Assembly (NCBI GenBank): GCA_037783415.1
Contig: JAZGTN010000073.1
Location: forward strand, 3,906,001-3,970,000
From: Leptasterias polaris
Taxonomy: Eukaryota > Echinodermata > Asteroidea > Forcipulatida > Asteriidae
Reading direction: 5' to 3'
Length of the DNA stretch: 64,000 bases
Shown here: positions 47,660-58,000 of the stretch, piece by piece
Numbering within the stretch: position 1 is the stretch's first letter
Layout of the letters: every line of letters begins with the position of its first letter
Program-made: the position numbers and the translations under genes
Notes under the pieces: generated by a model
Seen by the model: only the letters and a program-made list of their open reading frames with translations
Databases searched by the model: none
What the model was told of the DNA's origin: nothing

Positions 47660-47970
47660 TTTGTTTACCTTTTTCGAAAATTTTGACATCATCGGTCGTA
47701 CTAGCGCCCCAGCCAGGAGTCCGTTGCACATAACCACAGCAAAACTCAATTTGGCGATCCCACTCTCGCCACGTGTGCCCTGCCTCAACCGTGACGATTA
47801 CGCTGTTGAGGCAGGGCACCCGTTGATTAGATGGGCGCCCTGCCTCAACCGTGACGACTGCGCGGTTGAGGCAGGGTTATGTGCAACGAATTCCTGTGGT
47901 GCTAGTACGACCGATGATGTCAACATTTCGAAAAAGGAGTACAGCGCCCCAGTTACTGGTTCTCCAAATA
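47660..47970. mobile_element. Fold-back element with nested GC-rich hairpins, copy 1
   Basis: The outer arms, from TTGACATCATCGGTCGTACT to the GTTGCACATAACC stretch, reappear inverted at 47873-47940. Inside are two hairpins, each of CCCTGCCTCAACCG inverse-paired with CGGTTGAGGCAGGG-like sequence (near 47777-47818 and 47838-47877). No coding sequence. Confidence 0.7.
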
Positions 47971-48339
47971 CCCATGTCTTTTACTATAGGAGCACAAAAA
48001 TAATGCTCCAGTACATATTATTAAATTGGGCCCCACGAGTGCAAAACACAACATTGCAAATTTATTGTAAACTTGCAAATGCGCTGTTAAACGTTGTAGA
48101 TCGTTGTTGCGTTATAAGGATGTTTTCTGCTAGTATTATTTTAAAATGCCGATGAAATATACGTTGGCTTTCATTTTCAAAAGTAAAGATGATGTTCACA
48201 CGAAGCTTACCGTTGTATTCACCGTGTCGCACCGATAAACACTGCCTTGAGTGCCGGTCTGAAACGCCCTTCACGAGCCGATGTCACGTCCCTGCTGCTC
48301 GGTGTACGTGTGTGATCAAAACATAACCAATGTTTGTCT

Positions 48340-48592
48340 TTTTTCTGCTTGCATTGCCTCAACCGCGTGGTCCTCACGGTTGTGGCAGGGCACCCGTCTA
48401 AATGCTGACGGGTGCCCTGCCCTAACCGCCTGGTCGTTACGGTTAAGGCAGGGCAGGGCACGGATACTAGCGAGAGTGGGATCGCCAAATTGAGTTTTGC
48501 TGTGGTTATGTGCAACGGATTCCTGGGGCGCTAGTACGACCGATGATGTCAAAATTTTGAAAAAAGAGTACAGCGCCCCAGTTACTGGGTCC
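48340..48592. mobile_element. Fold-back element with nested GC-rich hairpins, copy 2
   Basis: The right part (GAGAGTGGGATCGCCAAATT, TTATGTGCAACGGATTCCTG, GCTAGTACGACCGATGATG) is the inverse of 47674-47770. Hairpins here are GGGCACCCGTC..GACGGGTGCCC (48388-48417) and CCCTGCCCTAACCG..CGGTTAAGGCAGGG. The left outer arm is absent. Confidence 0.65.
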
Positions 48593-49033
48593 AACACAGG
48601 ACGTACTCCTAGAGGTTCCTATGAGTACTCCTATGAGGTTCGAGAATTTATCATTTTTTCAAACTTTGTTTTTGCGGAGTGGATTTTCTGGACCCGCGCT
48701 GAGCTCACTGTTAGAACAAAGAACACGTAGAGCCTAATTTTGGCGAGATCAGGTTTCAAAAGAGAACTCCGGGTGCAGAAATGTGAAGTGCAAAAACACG
48801 ATGTTTGAAAACAGTGAAAACTGCATTTTTTTTGTCTTGTGACACCCTGATGACTGATTAAACTTTCAATGGCAATTTTCCCACGATGGCCATTTTTATA
48901 CGAGCAAATCTGTGAATACTTATATTTTCACTCTAACCAAAGTATACTAAAATAATATGAACAACCCAAAAGTATCTGTTCTCTTGTGCAGGTAGTTCCT
49001 TGTATTTTGTTATACTTCATCTCCTAAAGAACA

Positions 49034-52000
49034 ATGGAAGAATCATCTGGAATCAGAACAGGTGCGAGTTCCATCGCCTTCCAACAAATCCAACATTGTG
49101 AACTACAAGATTTCAGAAAAATTGGAGTTGGTGGATTCGGCATTGTGTACAAAGCTAAACACCAGAACATGAGAGATGTTGCGGTGAAAAAGTGCAGGTA
49201 TTATGTCATTGATAAAAGGGATTAACTTAGAACATTCTTCTTCATTTTCTTCTTCTAAATCCCCAAACTTTGTCAATGAATCCCGATGAATCTTTTGTTA
49301 TGAATGGTTGTCATCTATTTTGCCAACTCCAACCACTAAAAATCCAGAATTTGCCTAGTAAACTTATTAAAAAGCTTATAATGCTGTACATGGTATCATG
49401 ATGCATGTCGTGGCCCAGCAGTCTAGTTCACCGGACCCAAGCTCTGGCATTGTCATCAGCAGAGTGTGGGTTCGCCAGTCGCCACCATCAGCCCCATACA
49501 AAAAAGCACAATGTTCCATCATTTTTCCAACCATAATGTTGGTGCGCATGCGTGATGTGTAATTTACATAGTTCATGGGAAGGGTCTATTGCTTTATGCT
49601 CTTTTACCGGTAAAACTTTTGTCGCGCCCTTTTTCTGGGCGCAAGATGAGTGGGAGAATTAATTCATGCCTACTACAAGAGCTTTGTCTTTACTTTTTGG
49701 TTCTTTGAAAGGTTGAACAGTCAAACAGAAGTGGATGGTCTGGCCAAGCCTGGGTTGAACACGTTTATTGTCCAAATACTAGGCTGGATCCAGCCAACAA
49801 AAACAGATGAATACTCTTACATTGTCATGGAGTATATGAAATACGGGTCGTTGAAAGAGTTCTCCAGAAAGCTGAAGCCGTTTCCAGACTCTCTGAAGAT
49901 CAATATGGTTTCTGATGTCATCGGGGCCATGCACTTTCTACATGATAAGAGTATGATTCATAGAGATCTGAAGCTGGAAAACATATTTGTCGGGAATGAA
50001 TTCGCTGTTAAGGTAAGTGATTGAGACACAGAATGAAAACAGGGGGGATCATGTATAAGGACAAACAGTATGCGATGTTTGATAATGACTCCCCCCCACC
50101 CCCCCCCCCCCCCAAAAAAATAAAATTTAATAAATAAATAAATAAATTGTGTAATTTATATCTGAAAGCTTACTTGTTATAAAGATGGTAAAGGAAGTAA
50201 GCATTCTGCGAAATTATTTCATCTGAAATGCCCCCGTGATTACAAATTAAAAAAAACATTTGAACCTAAGAAATGATTCATGCCTGAATGGTTTCTCAGA
50301 TTTCTGAGGGTTGATGTCCGATTGGGAATGCTGCGGCCAAAGATGCAGTTGGTAACCGCTGCCACCTAGGATGGATTCGACGCTCATGTGAAAATTTCTT
50401 GACAGTTTTTTGCTGTTTTCTCAGCAAGTAGATACTGTACTTCGCTGAAACTTTCACAGGTGACTTTTATTGTATCTATCTTTATAATTTTGCCTATAAA
50501 TATGCAATTACGTTGATAAAAAACAAACGATGACCCTACCTTTAATTGAAAGGAGACAAGAACATTCTCTGAGCTACAGCTCGGCCATTTGAGTGTATGT
50601 CGCAGAATATGATCATTATTGTAAACCATTATAAGGTGCTACATAAATGGATCACTTAATTCAAAGCATAGCTCTGCTTATCCCATTGAAAAACAAATAT
50701 CGAGCACTATGATACACCCCTAGGGGCGGGATAAAGCGCTATATTAGATCCCAGTACTATTGTTCTTGACTATTTGATATTAATAATAAAATCTGCTCAG
50801 AAGCGTTTTGACACTGGTTAAAATTGCAGAGCAATTTTGAAATGAGTTTGTGAATCTTTACTTAATTTTCTTTCAATCTTGTAGATAGGTGATCTTGGAT
50901 TAGCAACTTGGAAGTCTGTTGAAGATCGCACTAAAGCCACTCCTGGAACAATCACCCATATGGCACCTGAGCTTCTAATTGATATTAATGAGCCAGCTAC
51001 AAAAATGTCGGATGTCTACAGGTATGTTTTGGCTCATTTGTAAAATAAAACTGTCAAGGCACCCATTAAGTGAATTATTATGGCATGCTCATTCCTTTGT
51101 TTGTAAATGACCTACCACAGTGTATAACAATTAACTCTTTATTGTTTGTTGACATTATGAAAGTTAATCTGAGTGACTCTATTCTTTGTGGTGTGTCATG
51201 GCTGACCGGTTAAGAGCACTGGGCTCAAGCTCTGGTGTTTTTGATCAGTAGAGTGTGGGTTCGAGTCCCAGTCGTGGCACTTGTGTCCTTGAGCAAAATG
51301 CGGTACAATAATTGCTTTGTCCTTCGTATTGGGCACTAAGCCGTAGGTCACTAGGATTGGTAGTGCACGTAAAAAGAACCATGAACACTTATCTTGGAAG
51401 AGTAGGGGTTAACCCCGGTGTTTCTGTTTCACATAGCAAGCACCCTTCTTTACAGGTTTCCTCAGACTTGTGAGCTTCAGTGATTAAGTTCACTTATGAG
51501 GCATCCTTGGTTTCATTACAAGAAATATATAATAATATTAAGAGAAGACGTACATGTGCAATAGATCTACAACTGGTACTCGGCCTGTGGGAGTTAAGTC
51601 TCAACTTTTCTAAATGTTCAATTTTAAATGTTAATCTGAATGAGAAACCTCTGCTGTTAATTACTCTGTGAATGATAAACAGCGTTGGTGTTCAAAAGAG
51701 ACCTTGGTATTTTCATCGAGTGTAAAGTTAATTGTGTCAGAGTAGCAGATCACATACTTACTCAAGAAGGCTCCTAAGGTTGACCTATGGTTTGCTTGCA
51801 ATGCGACGGAAAATGGACACTCGGGTAATTTTTTTCTTTTTGGGGGGCGGGGGGTCGCATGAGTACACCTTTTTTACAGTAAGTGCCATGGCAGAGAAAT
51901 CTGTACGAACCTTACAGCATTGTGCAATTATGACTAACTCCACTCGTTCTGGTCTGTATTACTTTTTCCTGATGATGTAGTTTTGGAATAGCTCTATGGG

Positions 52001-55000
52001 AACTATCTACATGTCGTGATCCCTATGAATGTAAGTATTTGATATTAAAGGTTTATTATATATATGTGTACATCATTGGTTTTTAAGAAGAGAAACTTCA
52101 TTTCCATTCAGCAGTTTTGAAAGGTAGTGTTATCGTTTGGGTTTGTTTTTGTCAATGTGATGCTGATTTATCGGCAAAATTATCAAGAAAGCTACAATAA
52201 TAGTCACATGTGAAAGTGTCAGGTGTATACAATGTGTACTTCCTGAGAAAACAGCAAAAAACTGTCATGGTATTTTCATATGAATTCGTCAAATTTATCC
52301 ATGTTTAGCAATATGACGGGGGGTGCCGTAGCATTCGTGAATGGACACCAACCCTCAGAAATCATGCAAGTAAGCTTCCGCATAGAAATTACACAATTCA
52401 TTTTTCAGGTCACACCAAACAACCAGAAGGTTTTTTATTTTAATGTATGAAAACACAGAGCAATCTACCCCAAAAATGTATAAGTGTATACTTTTTTCTT
52501 TCTTTCCTATGAAAAAATACAAAATTCTAAACATATTGGGGATCAGGTTGGCTCAGTGATTTCTTTCCCTGCCTTTCACCCCTGTGGACCCTGGTTCGAA
52601 TCCCACCTCAGACAGGAGCCCTGCATGTAAATTTGGTTTTCAGTCCCTACCTGATTTCGTGGATTTCCACATTCGGATTTTCCTCCCACATCTAAAACTG
52701 AAGATTTCTTCTCCTTTCCTATTAATCCTGTAATTGTGGATGTTTGATAAAAAATTAATATTAAAATTAATGTGAAATCTCTTTTATCATATTTAAGATG
52801 CACAAAAGTATATAGAATTGGCTGTTCCGGATGGCCAGAGACCAGATCTGAAACTCGTCCCGAAAGATGTGCCACAAATTATAAAAGACATGATGGAAAG
52901 AGCCTGGCATCAGGAACCAGGCAAGCGACCTACATTTGAAGGTAGGTTAACAGGGCTAGACTATTTGAGTGTTCCTGTTATAGTTGACTTTATTATTATT
53001 ATCTTGTAATGAAACCAAGGATGCCTCATAAGTGAACTTAATCACTGTAGCTCGCAAACCTGAGGAAACCTGTAAACAAGGGTGTTTGCTATGTGAACCA
53101 GAAAGCACAATAATTGTTCTGGAATTGTTCTTTTCGTGAACTTCTAGCTAATGTACAATCTGAAGGACAAAGCAATAATGGTACACGTATCTTGCTCAAG
53201 TGCCACGACCAGGAATTGAACCCACACTTTGCTGATCAGAAACACCAGAGATATAGTCCAGTGCTCTTAACTGCTCAGCCTTTGTTAGTCTAGCCATATC
53301 TGTTTTAGTCACTAACTACCTTAACAAAAAGTTTTTCTTTGTGCTTTTTTTGTCAAAATAATTAATACACAAAGTGAGTGTTACATCTCAATACATTTTT
53401 ATGCCCCGCGGTGGCTAAAACAAAAGAAATTTTGTCTGAGCAATACCTCGAGAAGTACATGTACTTGTCATGTATCAACTCCAAACTTGGTTTGTGAGTC
53501 ATGTATCAACTCCAAACTTGGTTTGTGAAATGGTCTCGGTATCCCAAAGAAGCCTATTGCTTTTGGACCCTAGGCCAAATTTTAAGGTTGTTATAGCTAA
53601 AACAAAAATGATGTCTGAGGGATAACTTTTACAGGACTTGTCATATCAACTCCAAACTTGGTGTGTGGATTTGTCATGAGAATCCGCCTATTGTTTTTTG
53701 ACTCCTGGATAAATTGTCAAGGTCATTATGGCTAAAACAAAAACATTTTGTTTGTGCGATAACTCCCGAAAGACTTGGCATATAAATTCTAAACTGGTGT
53801 GTGGATTGGTCTCGGGATCTAAAAGCCTATTGTTTTCCGACCACTTGGGTCAAATGTCAAGAAACAGACTAGCTTGCGGGGCATTTGTGTTTACAAAACA
53901 CTACTTTTCTTATTTAATCATATTTTTGTAAAATATTTTCTCTCGCAAAGGTAAAATAGTGATGGTCGCTTGCGAAAGCCACTGCTAGAGCTTGGGTTTT
54001 GGCTGGGGCATTGCCTGCATGGTTAATAATAACAATAATAATAATATTATCACATCCGATGGGCATCTCAAAGCGCTCAATATTTTTCAGCAAGGTACAT
54101 GTGGACCTGCGTTTTTGAAGTATGAGACCTATTCCTTTGCATAGCACAATGTAATGGTTTACAAGGTGCTGTGGCGCAATATGCAGCTAGTCAAACCAGG
54201 AACACCAGGGCAAACCACTTCTCTATAGTAAGAGCGCTAAGTGAACTGGGTTCTTTAACGTGCACTCTGTAACATTTTGGAGTCGATAAGGACAGCACAC
54301 ATTCAATAAATGATGGCACCTAAGCCGAAAGCCCTGGTTTTCAAAGCTGCCTGATTCTAATTTTTAAAAAAACCTTTTAATAGATAAACTTCTCACCAAC
54401 TGTCCCAACCTTGTGAACTAATTCTTTTTCCTCTTTGAAAATTAGAAAGTACATTTAATGTTATAATTCTCTGCCATTTTATAAGAGTACAGTTTATCTT
54501 TTTCTGCACAGTGTTAAAAAAGGAGATTGAGAAAGAGTATGATGCCAATTACAAAACAGCTTTGTCCAAAGACCTTTCTTTAGTCTATGAGCAGCTGGCT
54601 CAAAGGAAGGTAAGTATCCCAGTTGTATTTTAAACAGAAACATAATTTGTATGTGCCCCCTGTGCCCCCCCCCCCCAGTTACGCCACTTGTACTGGTTTT
54701 GTGGGGAGGACAAATTTAGAGAGCCACACCTTGTCAAACCACTTAGATCACTTTAACTGAATTCATTGATGAAATATTTCCTACCAGCTGATGAACTGCG
54801 TGAGGTGGTAATAACTCAAGTTGATGAATGAAGCAAAATTTCAGTTCTTGATACAAAGCGGTCAAGGAGAACGCTCACAAATGAAACAAAATCAACCTTG
54901 TTTTTTCGTTTAGCATTTCCTTTGTGGTGAATCTTCACAGTGAGGTAGTGATATTGTAGTCTTGGTGCAAGACAATCTTATGCCATTGTTACTGTCTCAG

Positions 55001-58000
55001 CACTGCATACATGGCGCGATAATATCACGATAGAGGGCGCTCACTATAAACCACGAACTAGTCAGTTCTATGTATGGGTGATGGAATAATTTAAGTTTTT
55101 GTTACATCGTTCGATGATTGGATGGGGGTGGGGGGATCGCGATAGTTGAGTAATAAGGAACAACAATATCTGCACCAAGAGTAGTGATACTGGCAAAAAA
55201 TGAGCGAGGTGTGGTCTTGATAGTACCAAGGTGGGTCACCTCGTGATTAAATGGGCAAGGAATACACTGCGTTGATGGCAGCGGGTAGAGATCCTCAACA
55301 CAGTAATAAAGATTGTTTTAAGCCAATCAATGAGACAATTTGTTTATTGCTTTCTTTTAGGAGGAAGAGTCAAGTGGGAGTTGTCCTCCTCCATGGAGTA
55401 GTAGGGATATCACAGATTCAAGACTTCTGGAAGGCAATGTGTCCATGCATGACGGAGCTGAGCCTGGGCCACTACGCTCCTTTGATCAACCTACAAATGG
55501 AAGCATCCCTGAAAAGAAACCTGTGACAGTGTCAGATACAGAGAAGGGCGAGTTACCAGGAGTAAGCAAGGCCATGGCCAACTTGGTCTTAGACGGTACG
55601 AAGAAAACTTTATGTGTAGAGTGTTTTACTGTTTCTGCAAGTTGTCGTGAGCTGATGAGACTTGAGTGATTGATGAGACTTGACAAAATGGCAGTGAGTT
55701 TGTACCAAGAAGGACCAACTATGCTTTCAAGTCTGAGTTGTAAAAGTTAGAAGCCATTAATACTGGCAATCAGAAGCCACAATCTGGAAAAGTACCGACC
55801 AAATTCCATAATTTGAAGCACAATTTCAGAAAGTAGGAGCAACAATAAGAAAAATGCAGGCAACATTCTTGGAATGGGAAACCCAAATATTGAATGTTTA
55901 CGGCTAATTCCAGAAATTTTTTGCCTAGTTCTTGAAATCAGAAGCTAACTATCAGAAATTAGCGGCCATATTTCAGAAAATATAAGCTAAATTCTGGAGA
56001 ATGGAAGTTAAAATCTTAAACTTGGGAACAATATTCTGGAGATTAGAGGCCAAACTCGGAAAATTCAGAGCAAAAATTTGGAACCAAAATTCAAACAAAT
56101 TTAAAAATCATTTACTTTTCTTTTACGGACGTATTTTGATGTGTAATATTCAGTGGGACAAAAAGCTGTGCAAGCCGAGTCTGATGCCACCCAGGAGAGC
56201 TTGTATCCTCCACGGTACGGCCTCGCCCCACATTCCACAACTGAAGAATTTAAATTAGGTGAGTTTGTACCAAGAAGGACCACAAGTGTTTTCCAGTCAG
56301 AGTTGTAGAAATTAGAAGCCAATTACTGGAGATCAGAAGCCACAATCTGAAAAACCAGCGGCCAAATTTCAGAAAATAGTATCAACAATCAGAACAATGG
56401 AAGAGAAGTTCTGGGATTTTGCGGAACTTAATCTTGCAAGTTAAGACAAATTTGGAATTTAAAAATCAAATACTGGTTGTTTTAAGATAAACTCCCCAAA
56501 TCAGAAGGCTACTTATATAAAAAAGGAGGAACATTTTTGGAGAGTAGTCGCAAGGTGAGATACGGAAATCAAAGTCTGGCAGATTAGAAGTCAATCAAAA
56601 ACTTGTCCCTTTATTATACAGAAAACCTGGGTCACCTCTGAGGTAACTAGGTTTCACTACCAAAAATTTATACTAATAGCATTAAGCAATAAAAGTGACA
56701 AGTTGATTCAATTTGTTTTCTTTTTTCTCACTCACAGGGATTCCCACTCAAGAGTCACAGCATAAAAGTCCAGAAACATCAAAGCCCCCTTCATTCCATA
56801 ATCAACCACAGAGTCAACAACAGGTAAGATATATATATAAGTTTTATATTAAATATCGTAAAAAAATACAAAATATTTCTGAGAAGAAAGATATTTAAAA
56901 CTTGAGCTTGGAATAGGAACCTAGTTAATCTGAACAAAATTAAAGAACAAGTGACAGACACAGTTCAAAAACACTCTGGTGTGTAGGAAAACGTTCAATC
57001 CTGGGGCGGCCATTTAGTTATGATCCCTGCGAGCAGTGACGCTATTCCATATAAAAATTTTGAGGGGATGACAATACAATTACTATCCATTAACCGCGGC
57101 ATAGGTTGGGAAGGTGGGATAATTTGCTTTTTGACAGTTCTACCTGTCAGTATATATTTGTATCCTGTGTTATAGGAAAAAGTGGGGCGGCCATGGCCAG
57201 CCGGTCGCCCCCATTGCGACGCACCTGGTTGCAAACATTATTATGACATCACACAATATCTCATAAATAGCATGATTTAACTGCTTGCTTGATGTTATTC
57301 TTTTATGTGTGCAGACCGGACATTATCCTCAGCAGAATTGTCCCTTCGTGCCAGACCAAAGGAGTCAAGGTGAGCCCAAAACTCCCAATGAAACTTCCGA
57401 TGAAATATCCCAAATATACCCGTAAAGGGTCACAACGCCTTGAATTTTGGCGCTTTTGGCTTTAGAAGCGTTTGTTATGAAATGATTTGAAAGATGTTTT
57501 AAACGCAGAATATAATGATTTACACAATTATCCCTTGAAATTGTGTAATTGTGTGGTTTTCCTTTTTCTTTGTGAACTATCTTGTTCTGCCACAAGTACG
57601 TATTCTTGGTACTATGGCTGACCGTCACCTCACAATGTCACGCCATGTAAATATGGTGTCCCGGAATGCTACATATTCGATTAGAAAGATCGGTCAATTA
57701 CGCAAGTTTCTGAACCGTGGTACAACTGAGATACTTGTACATGCTTTTATTTCTTCTAAGCTAGACTATTGTAACAGCCTATTATATGGATTGCCTCACT
57801 TTGAACTTGCTAAACTACAGCGTGTCCAAAACACAGCTGCTAAGCTCGTTGTCCGTGCCAAAAAACACGACCATGTTAAACCCATCCTACACAATCTCCA
57901 CTGGCTCCCAATTCGCAAACGCATACTGTTCAAATCACTCTTGATGGTCTACAAGTCCCTTAACTACATGACGCCTGTTTACATTAGGAATCTCCTAAAT

